57,587 nucleotides of DNA from contig DPHV01000025.1 in the NCBI GenBank assembly GCA_003521625.1, positions 10,300-67,886 of the forward strand. The letters are read 5' to 3'. The DNA comes from Ruminococcus sp. (GTDB taxonomy: Bacteria > Bacillota > Clostridia > Oscillospirales > Acutalibacteraceae). The translations under genes and the position numbers were made by a program. The notes under the pieces were generated by a model. That model did no database searches. It was not told where the DNA came from and worked only from the letters and a program-made list of their open reading frames with translations. Within the stretch, counting starts at the first letter, position 1; every line of letters begins with the position of its first letter. This document shows positions 7,051-15,883 of this stretch, in pieces.

Positions 7051-10000
7051 ATGAGGATGAAATTTAAAATTCTAAAAAAATTAATATCTGTTGCAATCAT
7101 CTGCACGATGATTACGGCGCTATTTGTGCCTACGATTTCTGTTCAGGCGGCAGAAGCACAGGAAATTATTGATGTTGTTGAAAATTACACGGACATTGAA
7201 AACTCCGAGTATAAGATTCTTGATGCTACTCATAGTTACGGTGAGATATATGTCCGTTATTCTGTGCCTGCAGCGTGCAAGTTGATTTTGGCTGAATATG
7301 ACGGTGTTACAGGATATTTGAGAAGCACCCAAATAAAAAGCTTATCGTCCGCAACAAATTCATCAATATATTTTTATTTGGATTATTACGGCAACCAATC
7401 AGTAACTATTAAGTTGTTTATTGTTGACTCGAACAACAGACCGCTCGGAAAATCATATACCGAGAGTTTTGAGATAACCGAGAACAACGAAGCCCCTTCT
7501 TTCTTCTACGGATATGATATGGATCCTCATCCAACAGTTCCGCTGAAAAATGACTCGGGCAGATATGCTTATGCTGCACCTTGGTCTGTTGATACTGACG
7601 GCGTGCTTTCGCTTCCCGGAGGAAATACATATTTAAGTACTGACGGCAGAAATACTATGCCTTGGAATGAATACAGAGAGGGTATAACTTCTATTGTTAT
7701 GTCTGGGGATATGTGTGAAGTCGGAGGATATATGTTTGAGGGTATGAACAAGGTTAAGGAAGTTACAATCCCAGCCCATGCTCAGTTATATGAAAAAGCA
7801 TTTATTGATATGGCTTCACTTGAAACCGTGGTATTATCTTATGATAATGAAAATAATAACAATGGTTACTATTATCCATCTTTGGATGTAAAAGGTGGCT
7901 CTTTTATTAATTGTCCTGCATTAAAAGAATTTATCGTTGATAAGAATGACAATAATTATATGACGATTGACGGCGTTCTTTATTCAAAGGACGGAACTAC
8001 CCTGATAAGATATCCGGCAGGAAAAACCGACAAAACCTTTACAATTCCCGATACCGTAAAGTATATAGACTCATATGCTTTTGAGGGAGCTGCTAACCTT
8101 GAGAGTATATATAATGTAAGTTATCTGGACAGTCCTAAGGTTTTCAGTAATTGTACTTCGCTTAAAAACATTGAAATTTCTTCTTCGGTTGAAGTAGTTG
8201 ATTTGTCTGCTTTTGAAAATTGTACAAGTCTTAAACAGTTAGTATTTCCTGACAGTGTGGGAAATATTTATGAGAACTATAATTGGGATGAATATGATGA
8301 TAGATTCAAATTAGAAACAACCGCTCTTGAAAGCATAAATATTCCTTCAAATCTATCAGATTATCCTGAGGAACTCCCTGGATTTTTGCCGGGAAGCCTG
8401 AAAAGCATAACCGTAAGTGCAGATGACAGCAATTTTAAGCTTGTAGGTAATGCATTGTTCAGCACAGATATGACAAAGCTGTACAGATACCTCGGCGGAA
8501 GTCAGAATACAACATATACTGTTCCTGACAGCGTTACATCAATTGAGCAAAATGCATTCAAAAACTGCAAAAACCTCAAGAGCATAACAGTCGGCAGTAA
8601 CGTAACAACAATCGGATCAAATGCGTTCGAGGGTTGTACAAATCTTACCGATATTACATTAACTAATATTTCAGATATTGAGTATGATGTATTCAAGAAT
8701 TGTATTAATCTTAAAAATGTTGAGTTAGGTTCTGCCAAGCAGATATATCAAAATGCTTTTTACGGCTGTAAGAGTCTTGAAAGCATCACTATCCCTGCAA
8801 GCGTAGACTATATTGAAAACGGTATATTTGCTCATTGCGACAGCCTTAAGTCTATTAACGTTGCTGAAGGAAATTCATCATATTCAACTTTTGACAGTTG
8901 TCTGTACCAAGGGCAGACTCTTATGGAGTATCCTAACGCAAAAGCAGAAAATTATGTTGTTTCATCTGATACAACAAATATATCCAATAGCGCATTTGAG
9001 GGAAGAACTTCTCTTAAAAGTGTAGTTATACCGGACTCGGTTACCGAGATTGGTTCATGTGCATTTAGCGAATGCAGTAATCTTACAAGCGTATCTTTAC
9101 CGCAAAATCTGTATGCTCTTAACTCGTGTATATTCAGTGAGTGTACTTCTCTTTCATCAATTGATTTGCCGGATTCCCTGAATAGCATTGGAAGTTCAGC
9201 TTTTGAATATTGTAAATCACTTAAATCAATTGAGTTTCCGGAGCTTACTGACGAAAGTTCATTTAGTATAGGAGAAAAGGCGTTTAGTCACAGCGGACTT
9301 GAAAGCGCTACTTTGCCTAAAAAGGTATATTTAAACTACAATGTATTTTTTGGTTGCTTTGACCTGAAGTGGGTAAAATTCCAGGGTGACAGTTATGATA
9401 ATATGACATCTTTTGTTTTCTGGAATATTGATGACCTGACAATTTATTATCCCGAGGGTAATACAACATGGAATGCCGTAATTCTCCATAATTATGAGCA
9501 CAAGGATTCGCTCAAGTTCGTGTCTTATAATGACACAAATAATAACTACAATTGCAGTTACACATTCAATGGACTTGAACCCAATACCACGTATATGGTA
9601 GGAGTAAGCAAGGAATTAGCCAGCGATACTTTATTTGACAGTGATACACTCGTCTATTTCGACCAGCTTAACTCCGACAGCAAGGGAAATATCACAATCA
9701 GCTATAAAATTTCTGATAGTTCAGGAAAAGTAATTCCTTTTGTATTGCGTCCGGCGAAGTATGATATTTCAAACGTTTCGATTGAAGTCGGCGAGGTTAT
9801 ATACTCGGGCAAGTCTCAGGACAAGCCTGACCATTACACTGTAACACTTGACGGTGAAGAGCTTACCGAAGGCGTTGATTATCTTGTAACAAAGGACAGC
9901 GGATTTTTCTGCGAGGGTACATTCGACTTTGAGATAATTGGTATAGGAGATTACTACGGTACAACGAGTCAGCTTTACAAGGCTAAATGTTATGATTATG

Positions 10001-10170
10001 ACGTTGACGGCGACGATATTGTTACAATAAGAGATGTAACCGCCATTCAGTTCTATCTTGCAGGTATCAGAGATGTTAATAATTTATATGCGGCTGATGC
10101 AAACAACGACGGTGAAATCACAGTTGAAGATGCAACTCATATTCAGAAGTTACTTGCAGGAATCTGCTAA
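7051..10170 (+). CDS. Secreted BspA-type leucine-rich-repeat protein with C-terminal dockerin
   Basis: A 1039-residue exported protein. It begins with a signal peptide (about residues 1-34, basic start, hydrophobic core, VQAAEA cleavage region). A ~120-residue beta-rich region is followed by many BspA-like repeats (LRR_5 type: ITIPASV...AFxGCxxLKSI) from about 170 to 800. A ~150-residue region comes next, and then a dockerin at about 980-1039. The two dockerin calcium loops read DVDGDDIVTIRD and DANNDGEITVED, each followed by a helix (AIQFYLAG, HIQKLLAG). Dockerins plug into cohesins on a scaffold, so the protein is probably part of a surface complex, with the LRR array as a binding module. 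No enzymatic domain is visible. A GGAGG site precedes the ATG, and flanking terminators make it monocistronic. Confidence 0.9.
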   Translation: MRMKFKILKKLISVAIICTMITALFVPTISVQAAEAQEIIDVVENYTDIENSEYKILDATHSYGEIYVRYSVPAACKLILAEYDGVTGYLRSTQIKSLSSATNSSIYFYLDYYGNQSVTIKLFIVDSNNRPLGKSYTESFEITENNEAPSFFYGYDMDPHPTVPLKNDSGRYAYAAPWSVDTDGVLSLPGGNTYLSTDGRNTMPWNEYREGITSIVMSGDMCEVGGYMFEGMNKVKEVTIPAHAQLYEKAFIDMASLETVVLSYDNENNNNGYYYPSLDVKGGSFINCPALKEFIVDKNDNNYMTIDGVLYSKDGTTLIRYPAGKTDKTFTIPDTVKYIDSYAFEGAANLESIYNVSYLDSPKVFSNCTSLKNIEISSSVEVVDLSAFENCTSLKQLVFPDSVGNIYENYNWDEYDDRFKLETTALESINIPSNLSDYPEELPGFLPGSLKSITVSADDSNFKLVGNALFSTDMTKLYRYLGGSQNTTYTVPDSVTSIEQNAFKNCKNLKSITVGSNVTTIGSNAFEGCTNLTDITLTNISDIEYDVFKNCINLKNVELGSAKQIYQNAFYGCKSLESITIPASVDYIENGIFAHCDSLKSINVAEGNSSYSTFDSCLYQGQTLMEYPNAKAENYVVSSDTTNISNSAFEGRTSLKSVVIPDSVTEIGSCAFSECSNLTSVSLPQNLYALNSCIFSECTSLSSIDLPDSLNSIGSSAFEYCKSLKSIEFPELTDESSFSIGEKAFSHSGLESATLPKKVYLNYNVFFGCFDLKWVKFQGDSYDNMTSFVFWNIDDLTIYYPEGNTTWNAVILHNYEHKDSLKFVSYNDTNNNYNCSYTFNGLEPNTTYMVGVSKELASDTLFDSDTLVYFDQLNSDSKGNITISYKISDSSGKVIPFVLRPAKYDISNVSIEVGEVIYSGKSQDKPDHYTVTLDGEELTEGVDYLVTKDSGFFCEGTFDFEIIGIGDYYGTTSQLYKAKCYDYDVDGDDIVTIRDVTAIQFYLAGIRDVNNLYAADANNDGEITVEDATHIQKLLAGIC

Positions 10171-10192
10171 AGTAAATATCACTGTATAAAAC

Positions 10193-10230
10193 AAACTCCC
10201 CACCGATTTGTTTCGGCGGGGAGTTTTAAA
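10193..10230. terminator. Bidirectional terminator after the LRR-dockerin gene
   Basis: AAACTCCCC (10193-10201) pairs with GGGGAGTTT (10218-10226), with an inner CCG/CGG extension and a T tail. It lies between convergent genes. Confidence 0.9.
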
Positions 10231-10266
10231 TTTGTAGTTGAGAAATCAATATCGTTTATTTTATAT

Positions 10267-11163
10267 TCAGTCTTTAAAAATTCGGAGGATTTCATCCTTT
10301 TGCGCCATAATTGCTTCATATCCCTCCTGAATTGTTTCGTCAACGTTGTCCATTGAAAACAGCTGGGTGTTTTTGTTGTTTATCTGAACCGCAAGGTCAG
10401 CCATCTCCATTGACTTCCTTGTTCCGTCAATTGAATAAACGTCAAGAGCACGCCATATAACCTTGATAAGTCCGTCAAGTCCTGCGTCGGGGTCGTAGTT
10501 CATAATGTCAAAGCCTATAGCAAGTACCTTGCCCACACCCATATCACGCAGAATTTTTACCGGCAGGTTGTCCTTTGAACCGCCGTCAATAAAGTTATAC
10601 TTGTCGTATGTACAGGTAGTGTAAATCGCAGGGAACGACATACTTGCACGAACGGCAATATCGAGCGGAGCGTCGCATATATAATGTATATGGTCATTTT
10701 CAAGGTGCTCGTCCTCTGTTGTGAAAATACACTCGTCTGTTGTCAGCGTGTCAACCGTGCAGATTGAAAGGTTAATCGGCAAATCCTTAAAGCCCTTTAT
10801 ACCCTTTATCGCCATAATTTCCTTGATTACGTCGGAAATAAGCTCGCCTGATTTTATTCCGTCCTTCTGAATCTTTTTGTTAAGAATAAACTGCGCAAGC
10901 GCCTTGAAAATCAGTCCGTTGTCAATTTCGGCAAGCGTTTTCCAGTGCTTTTTTGCCAGATCACACATTTCGTCGGCGGTGAATCCCATAGCTGTGATTG
11001 CCGCCATACACGCTCCCGAGCTTGTACCCGAAACATATTGAGGGTGTATTCCAAGTTCATAGAGAGCCTTTATTGCGCCGATGTGGGCAATTCCCTGCAA
11101 TCCGCCTCCCGAGAGTGCAATTCCAATTGAATTTTGTCTGTCCTGTTTTTGCAAAATTATCAC
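10267..11163 (-). CDS. Patatin-like phospholipase family protein
   Basis: A 298-residue patatin-family lipid acyl hydrolase. It has the oxyanion glycine loop SGGGLQGIAHIG near residue 18, the nucleophile elbow GTSSG near 45 (serine nucleophile), and the catalytic Asp in DGGSKDNLPV near 195. The length is typical of bacterial RssA/YlbK-like cytosolic patatins. The family hydrolyses acyl esters of phospholipids; the actual substrate is unknown. It lies 23 nt downstream of the GT-C glycosyltransferase gene, on the same strand, and the two probably share a transcript. No signal peptide is seen. Confidence 0.9.
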   Translation of the reverse strand: MIILQKQDRQNSIGIALSGGGLQGIAHIGAIKALYELGIHPQYVSGTSSGACMAAITAMGFTADEMCDLAKKHWKTLAEIDNGLIFKALAQFILNKKIQKDGIKSGELISDVIKEIMAIKGIKGFKDLPINLSICTVDTLTTDECIFTTEDEHLENDHIHYICDAPLDIAVRASMSFPAIYTTCTYDKYNFIDGGSKDNLPVKILRDMGVGKVLAIGFDIMNYDPDAGLDGLIKVIWRALDVYSIDGTRKSMEMADLAVQINNKNTQLFSMDNVDETIQEGYEAIMAQKDEILRIFKD

Positions 11164-11186
11164 CTGATTCCTTATCCTTAAGCTAT

Positions 11187-12908
11187 TTACTTATAAAAAC
11201 GGTATACATTGCAATATGACTCGGTTTCAACAAAATAATCGTACCAGTTGTAGAAATCGTCAAAGCTGTAGTCAGCCTGAATAAGCTCGTAATTTTTAAA
11301 ATCCGTATTATCCGTAATGTACTTAATTGTGCTGTCACTGTCGGCAAGACGTGAAACGTAAACAGTAACTTCTGAAAGCTCTGACAGCTTTTTGTCGGTT
11401 TTCAGCGCCGACATACTGTCTTTTGTTACTTTTCCCGTGTCGCCGTTGAACATATACGCCTTTGCAAGCTCGGAAATTTTACCCTTTGTAACAACGCCTC
11501 TGTCGGTCGCAAAGCTTTCAAGCTCGTCACCGAGAGTTTTTGACATCTGCGAGGTCTGCACAATCATTGTGCTGTCGTAGTTCATAAACTTGTCAATACA
11601 CTTGTTCCACTCAAGCATAGCCGTTCCTACAAACACGCAGTTGTCTGTCTTTGTTTCGTAAAGATTTGTTCTGCCGTAGATGTAGTACGGAGTTACCGTG
11701 CAGAATGCAATTGCGCTTGCAAGCACAACGCTTGCAGGAAGTACAAGACGCACCTTTTCGTTTTTAATCAGCTCAAAAATCTTTATGAATGCAAATGTAA
11801 AGAGCATCGAAATGAGCGGAAGCGAAGCCATAACGTACCTGTCACTGTTAAACGGCGATACAAGCGAAATGCCGATAAAATAAACCAGAGCAGGAATAAT
11901 AATGAACATAGCCTTGCGGTTTAATTTGTGCTTTTTGGCAAAGCGGAAGTAAATTCCTGCTCCTACTGCAAAGCCGGCGCAGAGTGCAAACAGCCAGACT
12001 TGATTTAAGAACAAATCCTTTGCAAGAATCTGAACGTAGGTGCAGAGCTTGTAAACAAGGTATGTAAAAATCGTGACAAATTCAAGATTTGAAATGTCGA
12101 GCGAACCTAAACCTCTGTTGCCGCCCAGCACGTTTGAAATAATATACGGATAAATGCAAAGTGCAATGACTGCGCCGATTACTGCGGCGATTATGTACTT
12201 TATAAGGTCTTTTATGTTTCTCTCCTTGATTTTGAAAACAAGGAAAACAAGCCCGATTAAGCCTGCAAACAGGATAAAATAATATTGTGTGAGTATGCCG
12301 AGAATCACAATAAGCGTGAGCATAAGGCAGTCGGAAAGCCTTACGGTGTTTTTCTTTTCGTACATCACAAGGCTCATATACAAAAACGCAAGCACAAAGA
12401 ACGTAAGCGTAGCATACATTCGCAGATAAATTGTTGTAGTTATGCAGGCAATGCTCAATGCATACGCACCCGAAGCTATAAGTGCATACAGATTATTTCC
12501 CGTAACCTTTTTGCCGATTTTAAACAGTAGAATCAATATTCCGACCATTGCAAGCACGTTGATTGAGTACGCAAGCCACTTGCTGAAAACTCCGGGGAAG
12601 AGCGAGCATACAGTATGCACCAGCGCATAATAAAACGGCGGGTGAGAGGCGTCAATAATCTGATTTTCGTAAACCTGCGCATAGTCAAAGCGGTCGTTTT
12701 CGCTTACTGCAAGATATTCGCTGAAGTCATCATAACTGTTCCAGCCGCCGTCAACGTTCAGTTGTTTTGAGGAGTTTGCAAGGTTATATGTCAACAGCTC
12801 GTCCTCGTGAAAGCCCTGCTTTGTCGCCATATAGAAGGTGCTGATTGCAAGACTTAAAATGATGATAACAGAAAGAATAATACCTGCTTTTTTGTTGTCA
12901 ATTTTCAT
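11187..12908 (-). CDS. Polytopic GT-C glycosyltransferase (ArnT/GT39-like)
   Basis: A 573-residue membrane protein. The first helix (about residues 8-28) is followed by an extracytoplasmic loop bearing an acidic HEDEL motif (34-38) and then HPPFYYAL near 89-96, both hallmarks of the GT-C fold that uses polyprenyl-phosphate sugar donors. About ten further hydrophobic helices follow, and then a ~150-residue C-terminal soluble region. By family it would transfer a sugar to a surface polymer or protein outside the membrane. The acceptor is unknown. A promoter match lies 44-73 nt upstream. It is probably co-transcribed with the patatin gene. Confidence 0.8.
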   Translation of the reverse strand: MKIDNKKAGIILSVIIILSLAISTFYMATKQGFHEDELLTYNLANSSKQLNVDGGWNSYDDFSEYLAVSENDRFDYAQVYENQIIDASHPPFYYALVHTVCSLFPGVFSKWLAYSINVLAMVGILILLFKIGKKVTGNNLYALIASGAYALSIACITTTIYLRMYATLTFFVLAFLYMSLVMYEKKNTVRLSDCLMLTLIVILGILTQYYFILFAGLIGLVFLVFKIKERNIKDLIKYIIAAVIGAVIALCIYPYIISNVLGGNRGLGSLDISNLEFVTIFTYLVYKLCTYVQILAKDLFLNQVWLFALCAGFAVGAGIYFRFAKKHKLNRKAMFIIIPALVYFIGISLVSPFNSDRYVMASLPLISMLFTFAFIKIFELIKNEKVRLVLPASVVLASAIAFCTVTPYYIYGRTNLYETKTDNCVFVGTAMLEWNKCIDKFMNYDSTMIVQTSQMSKTLGDELESFATDRGVVTKGKISELAKAYMFNGDTGKVTKDSMSALKTDKKLSELSEVTVYVSRLADSDSTIKYITDNTDFKNYELIQADYSFDDFYNWYDYFVETESYCNVYRFYK

Positions 12909-12951
12909 ATGATTTACCCTTTTTTATTTGAATATATAATCTTTGAACTAT

Positions 12952-12981
12952 ATTATATCATACATTACCGTTAAATAACAA
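12952..12981 (-). promoter_or_regulatory. Sigma-A-type promoter for the GT-C/patatin unit
   Basis: Minus strand: TTGTTA (12981-12976), 18-bp spacer, TATAAT (12957-12952). Confidence 0.6.
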
Positions 12982-13120
12982 TATATTTTATTAATTTTTT
13001 GTACGTAAATTATGCGTAAATTGACTTTTGTTTTCTGAAATAAGGTGGCGTTAATGTGGAACGTATAAAAATATTTTTGCTTTACTAAAAATTTACGGAT
13101 AATTGACGAATTTGTCAAAC

Positions 13121-13171
13121 TTTACATACTTTTTACAATTCGTTTACAAATACATTACGTTGCTTTTATAT
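13121..13171 (+). promoter_or_regulatory. PhoP-box-like array and promoter of the Na/Pi cotransporter
   Basis: Four hexamers sit at exact 11-bp steps: TTTACA (13121), TTTACA (13132), TTTACA (13143) and ATTACG (13154). This matches the TT(A/C/T)ACA direct-repeat pattern bound by PhoP of Bacillus subtilis. The third TTTACA also serves as a plausible -35 element, with a TTATAT -10 at 13166-13171 (17-bp spacer). The array would therefore cover roughly -58 to -20, as in PhoP-activated promoters. The downstream gene is a phosphate transporter. The regulator gene is not in this window. Confidence 0.65.
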
Positions 13172-13202
13172 GATTTGTGTTATAAAGGAGAGTATTGGTT
13201 TT

Positions 13203-14963
13203 ATGGATATATTCGCAGTATTAAGTCTGCTCTGCGGACTTGCTCTGTTCCTCTACGGAATGAACACAATGGGCGACGGTCTTGAAAAATTCTCGGGCGG
13301 CAAGCTCGAAAAAACTCTTGAAAAAATGACAAACAGCACGCTCAAAGGCTTCTTGCTCGGTGCGGCGGTAACGGCTGTTATTCAGTCGTCATCGGCAACG
13401 ACGGTAATGGTTGTCGGCTTTGTAAACTCGGGCATAATGAAGCTTCGACAGGCTATCGGCATCATAATGGGTGCAAACGTAGGTACAACAATCACCTCGT
13501 GGATTTTAAGCCTTTCGGGTATTGAGGGCGACAGTATGATTATGAAACTGCTTAAGCCCTCGTCATTCTCTGCTGTGTTTGCCTTTATCGGCATTATTCT
13601 GCTGATGTTCTGCAAAAAGGATTCAAAGAAGAATTTAGGTTCAATCTTTGTCGGCTTTGCAGTTCTTATGGTCGGTATGAGTATGATGAGCGGTGCAGTT
13701 GAGCCTCTTGCAGACGAACCTGCGTTCACAAGTATTCTCACCGCATTCCAGAATCCGTTCCTCGGCATACTCACGGGTGCGCTTCTGACTGCGATTATTC
13801 AAAGCTCCAGTGCGTCTGTCGGCATTTTGCAGGCACTGTCGTCAACAGGTGCGATAAACTATTCAATGGCCATTCCGATTGTTATGGGACAGAATATCGG
13901 TACGTGCGTTACAGCGCTTATTTCCTGTGTAGGTGCAAAAAAGAACGCAAAGCGTGCGGCTTTTGTACACCTTTACTTTAACATAATCGGTACAATTGTA
14001 ATCTGCGCTCTGTTCTACGGTGCTAACGCATTCCTGAACTTCGGTTTCCTTGACGATATTGTAAATCCTGCAAACATTGCAGTTATTCATACAATATTCA
14101 ACCTTCTCGCAACAGGACTTCTTCTTCCGTTCAGCAAACAGCTTGAAAAGCTTGCCTGCCTTACAATCCGTGACAGCGAGGACGATATTCAGACTCCGTT
14201 TTTGGACGAGCGTTTCCTCAACACTCCTTCAATCGCAACCGAAAGAGCATTGTCATTAAGCACAAAAATGGCACGTCTTTCGGAGGGAACACTCCTCGGT
14301 TCGCTTGAGCTTTTGGGAGAGTACAACGAAAAGGTTGCGGAAACGATAAGAGATAACGAGGATATGATTGATTCTTACGAGGACGCAATTTCAACGTACC
14401 TTGTAAAATTAAGCCAGAAACCCCTTTCCGAAAAAGACAGCAAAATGGTTCAGCTTGTTCTGCACACAATAGGAGATTTTGAAAGAATAAGCGACCATGC
14501 GGTAAATATTTTGCAGGTAGCACAGGAGATTGAGCAGAAAAAGGTAAAATTCTCCGAGGAAGCTCATGCAGGACTTGAGGTTATGATTGCCGCACTTATT
14601 GAGATTATCAACAATGCAACGCTTGCCTTTATCCACAACGACGTAAAGCTTGCGGCAAAGGTTGAGCCGCTCGAGCAGGTTATCGACAGACTGCGTGACA
14701 AGCTTAAGGAAGCTCACGTAAGACGTCTTACAAACGGCGAATGTACAATTGAGCTTGGCTTTATTTTCTCGGATTTGATTACTAACATTGAGCGTGTGTC
14801 CGACCACTGCTCAAATATCGCAATCGGCGTTATTGAAATTAACCGCAACGGGTATGAGGCTCACGAGTATCTCCACGAGCTGAAGAATTCCGACGATATT
14901 CAGTATAATGCGGACTACAAGGCGTACAAGCAGAAGTATTCTCTGTCGCAGAACGCAAAATAA
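13203..14963 (+). CDS. Na+/phosphate cotransporter family protein with PhoU-like C-terminus
   Basis: A 586-residue NptA/PNaS-family transporter. Two inverted membrane repeats each carry the Na/Pi signature (AVIQSSSATT near residue 60 and AIIQSSSASV near 205) with GANVGT / GQNIGT motifs. Residues ~340-580 are a PhoU-like helical regulatory domain. It imports phosphate with sodium or controls phosphate balance. The ATG at 13203 is chosen because a AAAGGAG site lies 12 nt ahead; an in-frame ATG 33 nt upstream lacks a site and would overlap the promoter -10. The Pho-box-like array just upstream supports phosphate-responsive control. Confidence 0.92.
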   Translation: MDIFAVLSLLCGLALFLYGMNTMGDGLEKFSGGKLEKTLEKMTNSTLKGFLLGAAVTAVIQSSSATTVMVVGFVNSGIMKLRQAIGIIMGANVGTTITSWILSLSGIEGDSMIMKLLKPSSFSAVFAFIGIILLMFCKKDSKKNLGSIFVGFAVLMVGMSMMSGAVEPLADEPAFTSILTAFQNPFLGILTGALLTAIIQSSSASVGILQALSSTGAINYSMAIPIVMGQNIGTCVTALISCVGAKKNAKRAAFVHLYFNIIGTIVICALFYGANAFLNFGFLDDIVNPANIAVIHTIFNLLATGLLLPFSKQLEKLACLTIRDSEDDIQTPFLDERFLNTPSIATERALSLSTKMARLSEGTLLGSLELLGEYNEKVAETIRDNEDMIDSYEDAISTYLVKLSQKPLSEKDSKMVQLVLHTIGDFERISDHAVNILQVAQEIEQKKVKFSEEAHAGLEVMIAALIEIINNATLAFIHNDVKLAAKVEPLEQVIDRLRDKLKEAHVRRLTNGECTIELGFIFSDLITNIERVSDHCSNIAIGVIEINRNGYEAHEYLHELKNSDDIQYNADYKAYKQKYSLSQNAK

Positions 14964-14972
14964 GTTTATTTG

Positions 14973-15003
14973 AGGAGCTGTTTTCGTAACAGCTCCTTTA
15001 TAT
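14973..15003 (+). terminator. Terminator after the Na/Pi cotransporter
   Basis: A 10-bp stem AGGAGCTGTT (14973-14982) pairs with AACAGCTCCT (14988-14997), followed by TTATATT. Confidence 0.85.
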
Positions 15004-15102
15004 TAAAAAATCTTTTTTAATAATTCCTTTATGTAAATTTGAATGGCGATAAATCTTGTACAATAATATGATGAATGAAACAATACAGCGGTGGTGGTAA
15101 AT

Positions 15103-15672
15103 TTGAAAAAAGCTTTGTTGGTTTCACACTCCGAACAGAGTGCTTCCTCACTCTCCGAGCTTCTTCGCAGTGAGGGCTACACAAACATTTCTGTTGCCGG
15201 TACCGCCAAAACAGCAAGAAAGCTTGTTGAAAAAGATGAATTTGACCTCATATGCGTAAACGCTCCTTTAGGCGAGGAAAACGGCATTGAGCTTTCCGAG
15301 CACTTTGCAAAGACCACAAGGTCGAGTGTTGTAATTATCGTTCCGCAGAAAAATGCCGACGATGTCAACGACCTATTGACCGAACACGGCGTTCTTGTAA
15401 TTGCAAAGCCTATCAATAAGCATCTTTTTCACCATTTTCTCCAGTTTACGGACTGCTTTCGTATGAGAATGCTCTGCGTTACGGAGGAAAACGAAAAGCT
15501 GCGGCATATGGTTGAGGATATGAAAATCATCAACAGGGCAAAGTTTCTGCTTATTTCCTGCCTCAATATGTCCGAAACACAGGCACACCGCTATCTTGAA
15601 AAGCAGGCGATGGACTTGCGCATAAGCAAGCTTCAGGTAGCCAAGCAGGTTATTCAGACCTACGAAAACTAA
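15103..15672 (+). CDS. ANTAR-domain response regulator (RNA-binding antiterminator)
   Basis: A ~189-residue regulator. Residues ~1-115 form a receiver-like domain (MKKALLVSHSE start) whose phospho-acceptor region reads CVNAPL, so the canonical aspartate is not obvious. The last ~60 residues are an ANTAR domain (INRAKFLLI...SETQAHRYLEKQAMDLR). ANTAR proteins bind paired-hairpin RNA leaders and prevent transcription termination. In Firmicutes they often serve nitrogen or ethanolamine genes. The TTG at 15103 is preferred because GGTGG lies ahead of it and the protein then begins MKKALLVS; a GTG at 15091 is the alternative. A MITE-like repeat abuts the stop codon, and carA follows. Its target leader was not identified. 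Confidence 0.85.
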   Translation: MKKALLVSHSEQSASSLSELLRSEGYTNISVAGTAKTARKLVEKDEFDLICVNAPLGEENGIELSEHFAKTTRSSVVIIVPQKNADDVNDLLTEHGVLVIAKPINKHLFHHFLQFTDCFRMRMLCVTEENEKLRHMVEDMKIINRAKFLLISCLNMSETQAHRYLEKQAMDLRISKLQVAKQVIQTYEN

Positions 15673-15844
15673 GGAAACACTGAATAAATCACACTGAAAG
15701 CTGTTTGCACATCTTGCTTGCATATTTCCCGTCAGCTTGCCCAAAAAATCCTCGTAATGCGTCAGCATTACTGCGGTTTATTTGTACAACCTGACGAAAA
15801 ATCTGACGGCGCAATATGCACAAACGATTTAATCAGTGTTCCCT
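15671..15844. repeat. MITE-like inverted-repeat element between the ANTAR gene and carA
   Basis: A 174-bp element with imperfect terminal inverted repeats: AAGGAAACACTGAATAAATC (15671-15690) against the complement of GATTTAATCAGTGTTCCCT (15826-15844). The inner arms are also complementary (GTTTGCACAT.../...ATATGCACAAAC, CCGTCAG/CTGACGG), with a central AATGC-GTCA-GCATT hairpin. The whole unit could fold into one long stem. No coding capacity is seen. The left end supplies the last two bases of the ANTAR stop codon. Confidence 0.75.
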
Positions 15845-15883
15845 GATAAGTATGAGTGAATTTTTTGAAAGGAATGTGTTTTT

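Noticed and set aside
10267..12908. Secreted phospholipase toxin
   Set aside because: The patatin-like protein has no signal peptide or effector features and looks like a housekeeping bacterial patatin.
13170..13202. Upstream ATG as start of the Na/Pi cotransporter
   Set aside because: It has no ribosome binding site and overlaps the predicted -10 element; the ATG at 13203 has AAAGGAG ahead.
15003..15102. Sigma-A promoter TTGAAT...TACAAT before the ANTAR gene
   Set aside because: The spacer is only 14 bp, too short for a confident call.
15845..15883. PyrR-binding or uracil-type attenuator before carA
   Set aside because: Only 39 nt lie between the repeat element and carA, with no terminator/antiterminator pair or PyrR-like loop visible.
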